Assembly (NCBI GenBank): GCA_009103225.1
Contig: RHPI01000029.1
Coordinates: forward strand, 1 to 38,172
Direction of reading: 5' to 3'
Length of the DNA stretch: 38,172 bases
From: Chlorokybus atmophyticus
Lineage: Eukaryota; Streptophyta; Chlorokybophyceae; Chlorokybales; Chlorokybaceae
Under the pieces are notes generated by a model. The model ran no database searches. It saw nothing but the letters and a program-made list of their open reading frames with translations, and was not told the origin of the DNA. Below, piece by piece: positions 11,527-21,284 of the stretch. Every line of letters begins with the position of its first letter. Position 1 is the first letter of the stretch. The position numbers were made by a program, and so were the translations under genes.

Positions 11527-11637
11527 CTTGAAGATGGTGGCAGTCACGGACTGGTCGAGGTAGTGCTGGCGTATGCAAAGCCGTGCACTTTGAACGAGTT
11601 CTCTCTTTTCAGCAGCGGCTCGCAGCTTGGTAGTGTC
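11527..11637 (-). CDS. Candidate exon C of an unrecognised minus-strand gene (37 codons)
   Basis: A 111-nt phase-0 exon is bounded by a GGCACAG acceptor and an AAG|GTGCGA donor. The peptide starts DTTKLRAAAEKRELVQ and is helical and charged, like a coiled-coil segment. A related exon lies at 12066-11925, sharing CGCTGCTGAAAAGAGAG and the CTTCAAG|GTGCG donor context. Flanking DNA is TG/CA-repeat intron. I do not recognise the protein family. Confidence 0.4.
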
Positions 11638-11750
11638 CTGTGCCTGCGCCTGCGCGTGCACCCTCATGTGTGTGCATGTGCACGTTCGACAAGAATCTCT
11701 TGGAAGAGGGGGGGGGGGGGGGGGGNAAGTGTACACACACGCAGACCTGC

Positions 11751-11784
11751 CTCATAGGCCGCACTGTCAAGTGCGGCCTATGAG
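11751..11784. repeat. Palindrome of the CTCATAGGC family
   Basis: CTCATAGGCCGCACT, a 4-nt loop GTCA, then the exact reverse complement. It uses CC-type arms (GGCCGC) where 10754-10787 has GGCTGC, and is followed within 30 bp by another member. Confidence 0.85.
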
Positions 11785-11810
11785 CCAACCAATGGCAACT
11801 GCCCAAGCTG

Positions 11811-11846
11811 GCTCATAGGCCGCACTCTCCAGTGCGGCTTATGAGC
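11811..11846. repeat. Palindrome of the CTCATAGGC family
   Basis: GCTCATAGGCCGCACT...AGTGCGGCTTATGAGC, with one arm mismatch. Diverged members lie at about 11356-11393, 11404-11435, 11847-11884 and 12307-12357. Confidence 0.8.
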
Positions 11847-11924
11847 CAGCCTCATAGGCTATCCTGCATGATGCGGTCTATAGCCCAACAAGGGTGCGTA
11901 TGTGTGCACATACACTCAGCGCAC

Positions 11925-12066
11925 CTTGAAGATTGCGGAGAGTACAGCCAGCTAGGGTGACATAATGCTTGCATACGCAGACTCTTGACGGCTTGGAGCC
12001 GTGCACTACAAACTCCTCTCTTTTCAGCAGCGGGCTGACTGCCAGCTTGGGAAGCAATTCTTGTAC
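11925..12066 (-). CDS. Candidate exon C' (diverged duplicate of exon C)
   Basis: The exon is 142 nt between GTGCAG and CTTCAAG|GTGCGC and stays open in the frame that begins VQELLPKLAVSPLLKREE. It shares its middle DNA with the 11637-11527 exon but has small indels, so the frame relation changes after the shared block. A partial third copy of its 5' edge (CCAGCTTGG...GTACCTGC) lies at about 12092-12120. Confidence 0.35.
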
Positions 12067-12481
12067 CTGCACGCGTGCGCGTGAGTCGTGGCCAGCTTGG
12101 GGGGCAGTCCGCGTACCTGCGCGCGCGCATGCCTGTGCGTGTCCGTGTGCGTGTGCGTGGCTTGTTAAGGACGGTGGGTGTGTGTGGGTGGGTGGGNGTG
12201 GGGGGGGGGGGGACTGGTTCACATGCATATTTTACACGCCGAACTGTTGCATAGGCTGCTAATCAGTGAGGTCTACGAGCCGCTCATAGGTGGCTTATCG
12301 CAACTACTTCATAGGCTGCACTGTATAGTGCCGCACTGTCCAGTGCAGCCTTTGAAGCAGTTGCTTGGGCTGATAGACCGGTGCTATCAGCCTAAGTAAC
12401 TGCCTCATATGACAATGAGTGTTTGTACATGTGTGCGCTGCATGTGTACGTGTGTGCGCTAACCCTAACCCCCCCGCTCAC

Positions 12482-12562
12482 CTTATAATCTAGCAGGTGC
12501 ATAGGTAACTGCACCCCCCCCTGGTCCCGCGCTTTGAGAAGAGCAGCATCAGGCTCCCCCAA
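12482..12562 (-). CDS. Candidate exon B' of an unrecognised minus-strand gene (27 codons)
   Basis: The exon is exactly 81 nt, phase 0, bounded by ACTGTCAG and AAG|GTGAGCG. The peptide begins LGEPDAALLKARDQ. Its homologue is the 11070-10992 exon. Exon order on the minus strand is 12.9 kb segment, B', C', C, B. Confidence 0.45.
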
Positions 12563-12786
12563 CTGACAGTGACACTCCGGGTCACCTTTGCAATGACTGT
12601 TTCACATGTTCAAAGTGTTAAATATGTGTGCACGTGCATAAACAGACATGCATACACACGCCTAAGCACATCAAGTTACATGTGCACACATGCATACGTG
12701 CGCATGATTATGCACACGCACGCGCGCTACAAGCATTTTATTGTTGTACTTCAAGCACGCATACATACACATGTGGGTAATCTCAC

Positions 12787-12920
12787 GGGACCATGAAGCA
12801 GGCGTTGTACTTCTGCTCTCTAGCTGCTCGGTTGATGGCACCATCCATGCCTCCTCCGCCAAGCAACTCTAGTTGGCAGCGCTTCAATCGAGCATCCGCT
12901 TTCATGAGTTGACTCAAGTC
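12787..12920 (-). CDS. Candidate upstream exon A of the same minus-strand gene
   Basis: An open segment with codons for QLMKADARLKRCQLELLGGG ends at a CC|GTGAGA donor (12786-12781). Helical and charged, it is a plausible upstream exon for the B'/C' exons. The 5' boundary is not determined; a 10-bp inverted word pair, AGCCGACTTG and CAAGTCGGCT, lies just upstream (about 12926-12954). Confidence 0.35.
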
Positions 12921-13784
12921 ATGTAAGCCGACTTGCTCCGTACAAGTCGGCTTGCAGTATACCAACCACGCAGAGCAACTGTGGTCAAGCCTATTGCTAG
13001 CCAATGCACGACTGTGGGCACCGAGCAATCAGCTTCTGCGAAGAAGTAACACGCACAGCTGCATTAAACTCAGCGGCTTCGTGACCAAGCTAGCAGCCAT
13101 CGGCTATCGAATTTGTCTGCCTGTACAATATGCATGCTTATCCATCACACCACAGTGCAATTCCATCAATCAGCTGCGGGAAAAAACAAACACATGCATT
13201 GGCAACATTCTCTAATGCATGCATGAGCACTAGAAGCAGGAACACTTGCAAGCATCAACAGCTGCTACCGACAGGCGAGAGGCTGCACCTATCACATCTC
13301 AACAGTAATAAGCTGATAAAGACATCAGCCGCAACAATAACATTTGCGGCAGCAGAAGTCTAGCTGAGCAGCTTGGCTGAGCAGCAGCCGCTGTCACACT
13401 ACGCATGCTTGCATTCAACCTATAGCGGCAATGCTACAGTATGCTTTGGCTGTCAGCACCAACCTTCACCAAACAAACCAACAAACATCCACAACCATCG
13501 CCCGCACCACCCCGCCGCCGCCGCCGCCGCCAGCTTGGACCGCAGCACCAGCAACGACAGCTCAGCAGAGTGCATTGACAATCCAGGCTGCGCGGATAAC
13601 TACAAGCTGCAGGCTGCCTGCGCGTTCTGCTGACGTACGCTCGATCCAATCGTTGAGTCATCGGTAGTGTAAACAGCAGCCGGTCGCGGTACCCTGCATG
13701 GTGCGTAAGCAATGCACCCTATGCGGTGGGTGCATGCATACGTACTGTGCATGTGTACTGCTAACAAAGTCCTCTGGCTCACAG

Positions 13785-14130
13785 GCCGCGGAGCACGCGA
13801 CCAGCACTGGTCCTACCGCTGGCATAGGACCATGTCTGGTGCGTTACTGACCGCCTTGGTACCGGACCAGTGCTGCCCTGGCTCGTAGGCCGCGGGGCAT
13901 GCGACCAGCCCTGGTTCCATCAGTTGAACCGCGTACTGCACCAGTGCTATACTGGTACGCAGGCCGCGGGACAAGCGACCAGCCCTGGTTCGGTTAACCG
14001 GTCCAGGCCGTCCGGCTCCGGGGCGGGACCACCAGTGGTCCGGTCACGCCGGACCAGTCGCGGCACTAGTACGCCACAACGTACCAGACATGGTCTGCGG
14101 GCCGCGTACGACTGGTCCGCGCGTTAAAAA
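13785..14130. repeat. Array of GGACCAGT/ACTGGTCC palindromic motifs
   Basis: Motifs such as GACCAGCACTGGTC, ACCACCAGTGGTCCGG and CGGACCAG recur about ten times in direct and inverted orientation, interspersed with GGCCGCGG(A/G)(G/C)CA words. No coding exon is supported. The arrangement resembles subterminal transposase-binding repeats of CACTA-like DNA transposons. Confidence 0.6.
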
Positions 14131-14359
14131 CCCTGTGCGTTAGACAGCAAGGAACCAAGTGGCGCTGCAAGTCCTCATATTTTACGCGGTCACCGGGTGT
14201 GATTACACCAGCTACACAAGCGGCATTACCAAATTGTTCTACTAGCAACATGCCATGGGGAGGCAGCCAGAGTTCATATCGCCCAGTGGGCAACTCACTC
14301 GAGACAAAATGGTGCCCATGTTGCTGCTCTTGATTGGGTGCGCCTGCTTTCACAAACAC
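14130..14359 (-). CDS. Possible exon of unknown minus-strand gene
   Basis: An open minus-strand segment contains GRYELWLPPHGMLLVEQFGN and GVITPGDRVKYEDLQRHL, balanced in composition and unlike the flanking palindromic DNA. A CAG precedes it near the 5' side, and the frame runs on into the palindrome array at 14130. I do not recognise it; it may be an exon or a captured gene fragment. Confidence 0.3.
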
Positions 14360-14536
14360 AAATCATCCTTGAGTCCCACCACATCTGCATCAGCTCTGTT
14401 CTGCGACCTGAACGGTGCGCGCGCATGCAAGGATGACACGCCAGTGATGGAGGCATAGCTCGCCCTCATTAGGAGCAGTGCCTGGCCACACACGTGGGTC
14501 AACCTTGAGGACATGGCGTCTACTCAAGCGCTCACT

Positions 14537-14571
14537 TACCATTGCCAACGTAGCTTACGTTGGCAATGGTA
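14537..14571. repeat. Perfect hairpin, 16-bp arms, 3-nt loop
   Basis: TACCATTGCCAACGTA, loop GCT, then the exact reverse complement. It lies at the 5' edge of the CXC-domain frame. Confidence 0.8.
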
Positions 14572-15109
14572 CGCCTGTGGGTTGTCGACATGTGGCTTCA
14601 GTGTTGCAGATCAGAAATGCAGCTGCCCAACCTTGCAGACAGCGGTTTTGACGTGGTAGACGGCGTTGCTCACGCCATCATTGACACCACTGAGAACATG
14701 GTCGCTGCCAAGAGCCGCACCAACCAGCTGCTGCACGAATGCAGCTGCAAGAAGAATCAGTGCACCACCAAGATATGCAAATGCTGCAAGGAAGGCCAGC
14801 GCTGTTCCAGCAGGTGCTCATGCATAGGATGCACCAATTCAGAGGGTGGTCAGCCCACTCAAACACAACATTATGGTGCAGCAGACGGGCGCAGATGCAC
14901 ACAACAATCAGGCAGACGACCCTAGGTATGACTTACCAGCCAGCTCTGAACCTGACGACATCGATGACGATGCCGACTGTAGTAACTCGGAGGATGATCT
15001 GGCGGATGCATGCTCTGACAAGGAAGGTGATGAGGCGAACATTATGGACGACAACAACATGGCTGATTGCTTGGACATAATCGAAGACTTGACTGTTCCT
15101 GAGGAGTAA
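14566..15109 (+). CDS. CXC (Tesmin/TSO1-like) cysteine-rich domain protein, acidic tail in shifted frame
   Basis: The frame open to 14925 contains a CXC motif at about 14740-14840: CSCKKNQC, then CKCC, then CSSRCSCIGC. The spacing CxC-x4-C-x3-CxC-x6-C-x3-CxC-x2-C is the zinc-binding, DNA-binding pattern of CRC/TSO1 proteins and of several transposon proteins. The first ATG is 14566, but an acceptor-like TGTTGCAG before 14611 may start the exon. After the CXC unit the reading continues best in another frame (open to 15109), rich in Asp/Glu with DDIDDDAD, implying an intron or frameshift near 14850-14890. A Pro-rich stretch (15180-15240) and a Tudor-like domain (from 16.0 kb) follow on the same strand and may be later exons. 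Confidence 0.55.
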
Positions 15110-15263
15110 AGCCATGAACAGCCCATGCCACGACTGCATGCGTCACCTGCTGGCATTCAAGCACTAGCGCCCTCTCACTCCAGTCCGCCACCGCCGCCGC
15201 CGCCGCCACCTTCGCCGCCGCCGCCCCTACCGCCGCCTGCAGCTGACATCTCGGACTATTAGA

Positions 15264-15940
15264 ATGCACAAGTCCGAAAAGTGTAGTGTCAACCCGCACA
15301 TCATTAAGGTTGCGCTCGTAATGTTACGGCGGCGACAGGCCGCTGGTGCTCTTCTCTGCGTGTGCTGGCATTATTTTCTGCATGCAATGGCAGGTGGTGC
15401 ACAGCCACGGCGCGCATTGGTCTGCGAAGTATGCAAGTCTTTCGTTGTGAACAACGGCTAGCGTGCACGCATGAAGCAACACCAGAGGCAATGCAGCCAG
15501 TATGAGGTGATGTTCAGCTTCACCGCCTCATGCTGGCATCACCATTGTCAGGGGATGCATGTGCTTGAGTGCCGTGGCAAGCACAAGTGCACCTTGCCCG
15601 AGTTCTTCCAGTCTCAGTGCACTTGCCCTGCATGCGCACGCTCTCCATTTGAGTGGCATGGGCTGCCCATGCGGTACATGCCGTATGCCTACCCGGGCAC
15701 CATTGCAAATGGCCAAGCTTTCACGCTACTCAACGTAACTACACTCTCTCACGTGCAGCGTTGCAGAGTCAGCTTGCGCGTTGTGGACGCGGCCGAGTTA
15801 ACGGCACCGATGCGTTTGCGCTGGAGACAGACACCCAGCACACACTCACAACGGAGGTCAGTGTGCGTGCTTGCAACCTGCTGTGCTGTGTACTGCTCAG
15901 CGTGTGTTGCACAGCACACACCCACAGCGCGCACTGAGAG
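15264..15940 (+). CDS. Cys/His-containing coding segments, unrecognised, possible middle exons
   Basis: Two open stretches are suggestive: 15264-15461, ending VCEVCKSFVVNNG, and 15471 to about 15720, containing CTCPACARSPFEWHG. A later segment ends HTLTTE|GTCAGT near 15856. Paired cysteines (CEVC, CTCPAC) suggest zinc-binding pieces. They lie between the CXC segment and the Tudor-like exons on the same strand and could be part of one gene. Exon borders are not resolved, and I do not assign a function. Confidence 0.3.
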
Positions 15941-15960
15941 CATGGTTGCCCTAGCAGAGC

Positions 15961-16463
15961 GTGTGCGTCAACTGCGTGCAAGGCGCGTACAGACGGCGTT
16001 GCAGCACAGGTGGGTCTGCACAAGTGGGCTGCGATGTCCAAGTGTACTGGCCTGCCGACAAGGCTTGGTATCCAGGACACATATACAAGTACAATACTAC
16101 ACAAGGTGATTTAAGTCACCACACTATTTACCCTATGACCAACCCGGGTGGAGGGTCTAACTTGTGCATGCTCACACAGGACGTCACAGCGTGCGCTTTG
16201 TGGATGGCGATACCAAGCATCTCCAGATCGACAAGCACAACGTTGTCGTCTGCCTCAGCTCACAAGAACATCACTACTGCATTCGTGTCGGCGGTTGCAG
16301 AGTCCCTACCACCCGGAAGGCCATACCTCCTTTGCCTTGTCTCCCATACTGGTCAGGAGCCCCCTGTCATGCCCATCGTCCGGGCATGCCAGTCGTCATC
16401 GGGCATGCCTACAGCAAGACCCTCGCCCGGCTTACCAGCATGGCAACCCGCGCGCGTCTCTGA
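15961..16463 (+). CDS. Tudor/Agenet-like domain gene, two exons visible
   Basis: Exon 15961-16105 carries VGCDVQVYWPADKAWYPGHI (about 16022-16080), the first half of a Tudor-like barrel. An intron of 74 nt (16106-16179, AAG|GTGATT...CACACAG) is followed in phase by RHSVRFVDGDTKHLQIDKHN, the second half. The restored phase across the split fold is strong evidence of splicing. The frame closes with TGA at 16463. Such domains bind methylated peptides or DNA in chromatin proteins, and also occur in transposon proteins. The N-terminal limit is uncertain because upstream coding lies in another frame. Confidence 0.55.
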
Positions 16464-17180
16464 CCAGTAGCTAGGTCGTGTCTCTAGAGTAGCTCATGAC
16501 CATAGCCTACATAGGCACCGCGCGTAGCTGCTCAGTTGTGAGTTCAGTTATAAGTCGGGTTCTATATCGAGTGCGGATTTCCTGTGGAAATAGCCTCGAT
16601 ATGACCGTTAGCTTATGTTTTGGACAGTCATGAGTTGACTTGTATAAGTAGGCACAGTGTTCACTGGATCAGCTGGTGACACTGTAAGTGAGAAAGCTAA
16701 GAGCTTGTGAAGCGACTTGAACTACGAAACATATCGTCCCGGTTCCCAGGAATCCCCTCACCGTGTGAGAGCCTGTGCATGTTCTCGTGCACTGTGCTTG
16801 TCTTTGCTGTGAGCTCTGTGTACTTGGTTGCGGAGTGCTTGTTGGTATCAGTCAGGGCATAGCATCCACGTGTTGCTTGCTCATTCACCTCACTTAACAG
16901 TGTAATTTCTCTTCCACTCATGCAAAGAACTGGGTAAACAGCACTACCTATAGTAGTGGCTTGTTGACTTAGAGTGTCACCCTCTTTGCTCAAGTGAGTG
17001 TAGTTGCAGGCTGTACATCAGCATCGCAATCTGTAGTTGTACACATCGCAATGCAGTGCTGTCACCGTCATCGCATAGCGCGCACAAGCGCTAGTGTGTT
17101 GGGTGATAGCAACACTGGAGATCCCATTGAAGAGCACAAACACTCTACCCTTCATCCACTTTCACCATCGCCTCAGCTGT
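16464..17180. other. Non-coding interval before gag, possible LTR/leader of retroelement
   Basis: No coding exon is supported. It includes TATAAGTA at about 16641, followed by sequence without long repeats, and TGGTATCAG at 16843-16851. The latter matches the first nine bases of the common initiator-tRNA primer-binding site, but the next bases (TCAGGG) do not match. No second LTR copy was recognised downstream, so the LTR call is not made. Confidence 0.3.
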
Positions 17181-18210
17181 ATGAGCAGGCCCACCCCTTT
17201 CTCGCCAATAGAAGAAGGGAACCTCAACAGCTGGAGCCCGGCCTCCAATCTTACCTACGAGCGCGCAAGTGAAGGGAGCTACTACCGTAGCAGCAGAGGC
17301 TCACGCCCCGTCTCCGGCTTCACCTCCTCTCACTCCACTCCTCGACAACGAGCATCTCCACCACCGTCGGACAGTGACGACGAAGAGATGGAGCCTTTCA
17401 GCTCAACCAACTCCCTACGCTTCTCCGGACGCCCTGGCACCACCTCACTTGACGAGTTCATCATCAAGTTCCACTCCAAGATGCGGCAGCAAGCCCTCAA
17501 GGGCAAGGACTGGACAGATGAGGTATCGTTTCATGTGTCCGCCCAATACCTTGATCACGAAGCGCATGATGTGTGGAAGTCGCTGTGTTGCACAGGATTG
17601 ATGGCTATGGCGAGTTGGCCAGCACAATAGCCTCCACGTCACTGCATAGCCCATTGGTTACTGTCCCTGTAGCAGCGACCCCGCCAGCCTCAGTCACGGG
17701 TCTCACTCTAGCTGCAGCCATGGAAAAGGCAGAGAATGAAGAAGTTGAGGTGGTAGTGGCCTCATTGACTCCTGCAGAGATCGAAAGCAAGAAGGCCGAG
17801 CGCCCGATCACATACTCAACCGCACCGCTGCCATCATCAAGGAGCAACAAGAGGAGCAGCAAGCTGCAGCGTTGGAGATGGGTACGCCCCGGCTACCAAC
17901 ACCGAACTCGCGTGCTCCAGCGGGAGGCAGTGTTTTCACCCTCTGCTCAGTGGCATTGCGTGCACCCGCGCTTACGGTGGGCGCGGCCATGTCGGACTCC
18001 CCGTTGAAGGACCTCTACGCCGCACTCCGGCGCACCTTCTCACCTCAAACCCAACAGCAAGGTGGAGGAGTTGAGGCGTTTTCGGCGGAAGGCCAACAAG
18101 GACCCTCTCCGACTGTATTCAAGGTTGGAAGGGTTGCTTAAAGACACTGACTACAAGATCGTCAGTGAGGAGGCGGCAGCAGTGGTGTATGTGGCCGAGT
18201 TGGATCCCAC
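17181..18210 (+). pseudogene. Gag-like N-terminal/capsid region, frameshifted
   Basis: The ATG at 17181 opens a Ser/Pro-rich N-terminus, then FSGRPGTTSLDEFIIKFHSK (about 17424-17483), which resembles the start of Ty3/Gypsy capsid. Coding then moves between frames: about 17580-17830 in one, about 17815-18050 in another (with KEQQEEQQAAALEMG), then about 18055-18230, which reads KVEELRRFRRKANKDPLRLY and SRLEGLLKDTDYKIVSEEA. At least three frame changes show decay, or assembly errors. The order is consistent with one gag protein leading to the CCHC region. Confidence 0.5.
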
Positions 18211-18234
18211 CCTGAGTCAACGCGCCTGACGCTG

Positions 18235-19233
18235 AACTACAGCAGGCCCCTCGGCTACACCCTCAAGGATGCTTTCGAGACGGCACAAGCCATCCATAAG
18301 CGCGCAGTGTATGAGAAAGCCGTGCAGGACACCAACCGCAGTGCTTCACGGCCTATGGCAGGCACAAGTGCAGAGCCTCTTTGGGGAGACCGCAGCCGAG
18401 AGCCGCAAGGCATCCACAACAAGGATAAACGGTCAGCTCATGCTGCCCTTGTGGCTCCAGTGCTGTGCCACCGGTGTGGTCGACATGGCCACTACTTAAA
18501 GGAGTGCACCGAAGATTACGGCAACCTTGTGTGCGACTACTGCCACAAGACGGGACACTTGGAGACAGTATGCTGGCTCAAGTTCCCTGAGCTGCGGCCC
18601 TCTATTGGTTACAACAACGGCAACAACGCTGTTGGCTACCGCAACAACAACAACAACAACAACAACAACAGTAACGGGGGCTACAATAACAGCAACCACG
18701 CTGGCGGCTACAACAATAGCAACAACGCTGGTGGTCGCAACAACGGCAACAACGCTGGTGGCCACAACCCCAACAACAACAACAACGCTGGGGCCCGCAA
18801 GAAAGAAGCTGGCTACAGAGGGAAAAACCGCCCTCCACAGCACAAAGGACCTGAGGGACGCCCTCGCGCTGGAGCTGCTGCTGTAAAGGCACCAACCAAT
18901 CCACCAGCTATTAACAAAGTGGCAGCCCTGATGGTGCGCGTGGCACAGCTGGAGGAGAACAAGGAGCAGGACTATCAAGCCTGCTATGCTGCTAGGTGGG
19001 CACTGATGGCACCAGAACGGGATAGGGACACTCCCACGCCGTCACGCGTACAACCATCAAGACGTGCGCGTAGGGAAGCTGGCTCGTCGTCAACAGCGGC
19101 ATCGTCGGACGCCACAAATGGTGCTCGGCAGCCACAACCACTGCTGGGACGACGCCGTCGACGACACCGTCGACGTCCACACCAACCACGACAGCAGGTG
19201 CCAGCACTCTTGGCACCACGCTGTCCCCGGTGA
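18235..19233 (+). CDS. Gag nucleocapsid region with two CCHC zinc knuckles and Asn-rich tract
   Basis: The open frame carries two zinc knuckles, CHRCGRHGHYLKEC (about 18469-18510) and CDYCHKTGHLETVC (about 18532-18573), each with the C-x2-C-x4-H-x4-C spacing of retroviral nucleocapsid RNA-binding domains. An Asn/Gly-rich low-complexity tract (18604-18800) follows, with AAC repeats and NNAGG units, then a basic segment. It probably continues the capsid-like region upstream. Whether this gag belongs to retroelement copy 1 (whose own Pro-rich gag end is at 21.0-21.28 kb) or to a separate element underneath is not settled. Confidence 0.6.
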   Translation, partial: NYSRPLGYTLKDAFETAQAIHKRAVYEKAVQDTNRSASRPMAGTSAEPLWGDRSREPQGIHNKDKRSAHAALVAPVLCHRCGRHGHYLKECTEDYGNLVCDYCHKTGHLETVCWLKFPELRPSIGYNNGNNAVGYRNNNNNNNNNSNGGYNNSNHAGGYNNSNNAGGRNNGNNAGGHNPNNNNNAGARKKEAGYRGKNRPPQHKGPEGRPRAGAAAVKAPTNPPAINKVAALMVRVAQLEENKEQDYQACYAARWALMAPERDRDTPTPSRVQPSRRARREAGSSSTAASSDATNGARQPQPLLGRRRRRHRRRPHQPRQQVPALLAPRCPR

Positions 19234-21284
19234 TGGAAAGCACCCACGCCGCAACAACCATGGGCGTTGGGTTCGTGGGTGGTGAATCCACCACTCCTGC
19301 CTCCATTGGCGCGACCACAGCGGTCACAACTGCTGCCACCCTCACGGCCGCCACCTCAGTAACGACGACTGCTGCCAGTGCCACCACCATCGCCTCCAAG
19401 AGTGCTGCCGCACCCACTGCACCACTTCCTGAGATTCGAACGGCACCGCCACCAGCACTTGACGTCACACAGCAGGTGCCACGCGGACCACAAGCAGAAC
19501 GCGCCTGGGCATCGGTCTTACGCAACGTGGAGCCCACCACCATTGCGTACGGACCAGGGGGCAACGCACCACGCGCGTGGCACGCGATGATCGCATCTTA
19601 CCCCTACCACCTCCAGAGTACCACACGCTGCTGGAACCCACACAACAGCAGCTGGAGGATGAAGTCCTCGCCGGCACTGCACCAGAGATGAGGGATCGTC
19701 TTTTTGGGGTCACCTACCGGCGACCTGCAGTACTGGAGCTGGCCATTCAGTTGTTCTTGGCATCACACGCACGATTACAGGGCGCACCCAGTCAATCGCG
19801 GCAACCCATGCCCGCTCAACAGATCGACTTCGAGCCCTCGCCACTGGACCCACTCGGACTCCAGCGCCACAAAGTACAAGACCTCGTGGTCACCATGTCA
19901 GACATCGCACTGGGCGCTGATCCCGCTCTTCAGGGGCTCACTCCAGGCAGTCGTCAAGAGCGTTTCTCTGCCCGCGAACAGGCCCATCGTTATCAGGTGG
20001 ACCAAGCTGCCCAAGTGGACGCGCGCCGACAGGCGTACGAAGCAGCACACGCCGTTATCGTACCACCCGTAGCGCCGGCAAATGTTGCCAGCGCCTCCAC
20101 GGCGCTAACCACGACGTACTCTACGGCAGACGCCATCGAACAGCCAAGGCAAGCAACTGTTGCAGATAAAGCGAGGGCGTTGGCGCAAGAATTGAGGGGG
20201 GTAATCGCCCCGCTGCTGCCTCCTTTGGTCGAAGACATGCCTGAGGATCAACGCGATGCAGGGCGAGGGTACGTCACCCCGCAAGGGGACACCACACAAC
20301 GAGGAGGAGCTGGTATGGTGGGGGAGCAACAACTCCGTACCGCACTCATCCAGCAAGCAGTCATGTTGCACAGGCCTGAGGGCAACACATTAAGTGATGA
20401 TGGGGATGCAAGAGGGCAGCGCCGCTCGAGCCCGTCTCGTGACATGGCTCGTTGCCAATCACCCTGCTGTCCCCCTGTTTGCCTTTGGCAACCGAGATCA
20501 TGGTTGGGGGCATTCGTTCGCTCGCTGCGACAAGCCTACGACGAAGCTGCCACCACAGCCCCGGACACGCTGGAGGGAGTGCAAGAGGCAATGCTGCGGC
20601 TGCCAGAGGTGGAAGCCGCACGCCAACGGCGGCGCATCGCCATTGCTCATGAGCTGCACGCACAGCAGACTTTCAGCGCACCCTACACGCGCGCGCCATG
20701 ACCGTGCTCGATGTGGGAGTGATACAAGGAAGGTGGGATGCCTACATGGCAGGGATCTTGCGAGTCCCCACCATCACTCACGACATGCGGCGACAGCTAC
20801 TACGCGCCGTATACCTACAGCCCATGCCTCAATATCATCATTGGACCGACACGGACACCGAGCCCACGGCCATGTGGGAAGGAACCTTGGTCAGATAAGC
20901 GGCTCATTCTGTTCGATGGACGTACGCCGCGGAGCAAGCTGAACGTGAGGCAGGCCCACAAACAACGGGTCCGCCGGGGTTTCCTCCACAACCATTGGGT
21001 ACACCCGCGGGCATGATTCCATCTTCGCAGAGGCGGCATCCACCTGCGCCGCCACCACAACCGGCGCCGGAACCTCCAGCACCGAGGCCACCCCGTGTCT
21101 ACCAACCACCACGACAAGGTTGCTTCGGCAGAGGGAGAGGGCAAGGAGGGGGTTCTCCGAACCCAGCAGGCAGAGGAGCTCTGGCTGCTATGCGCTCAGA
21201 ACCCCCAGCTGAGAGAACTGAGGTAAAGATGCAGACAGCTCGTATGAAGAGGCTGCGCATCGACGCCAATGCTGCCATGGTGGC
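19230..21284 (+). pseudogene. Retroelement copy 1: gag region upstream of protease
   Basis: Coding passes through several frames: 19230 to about 19590 (Thr/Ala-rich, then ERAWASVLRNVEPTTIAYGP), about 19585-20690 (LPPPEYHTLLEPTQQQLEDE, then helical), and 20690-21284. The last has an in-frame TAA at 20896-20898 where copy 2 has a sense codon. The C-terminal part (RWDAYMAGILRVPTITHDMR at about 20731-20790, then a Pro/Gly/Arg-rich RPPRVYQPPRQG tail) matches copy 2 (27900-28400) codon for codon, so this is the conserved gag end of the family. It joins the protease in sense, but a 1.2-kb insertion at 21285-22490 separates them. Confidence 0.6.

Noticed and set aside
12459-12478. Telomere-like CTAACCCTAACCC
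   Set aside because: Only about two units, within a C-rich stretch before an exon donor; not a telomere or clear interstitial array.
10540-12780. Open frames made of alternating CA/TG codons (Cys, His, Thr, Val rich)
   Set aside because: They follow purine-pyrimidine low-complexity DNA in all six frames and cross N positions; they show no domain and no conservation between copies.
18604-18900. Val/Ala- and Cys-rich minus-strand open frames
   Set aside because: They are shadows of the AAC-repeat (poly-Asn) tract in the gag frame.
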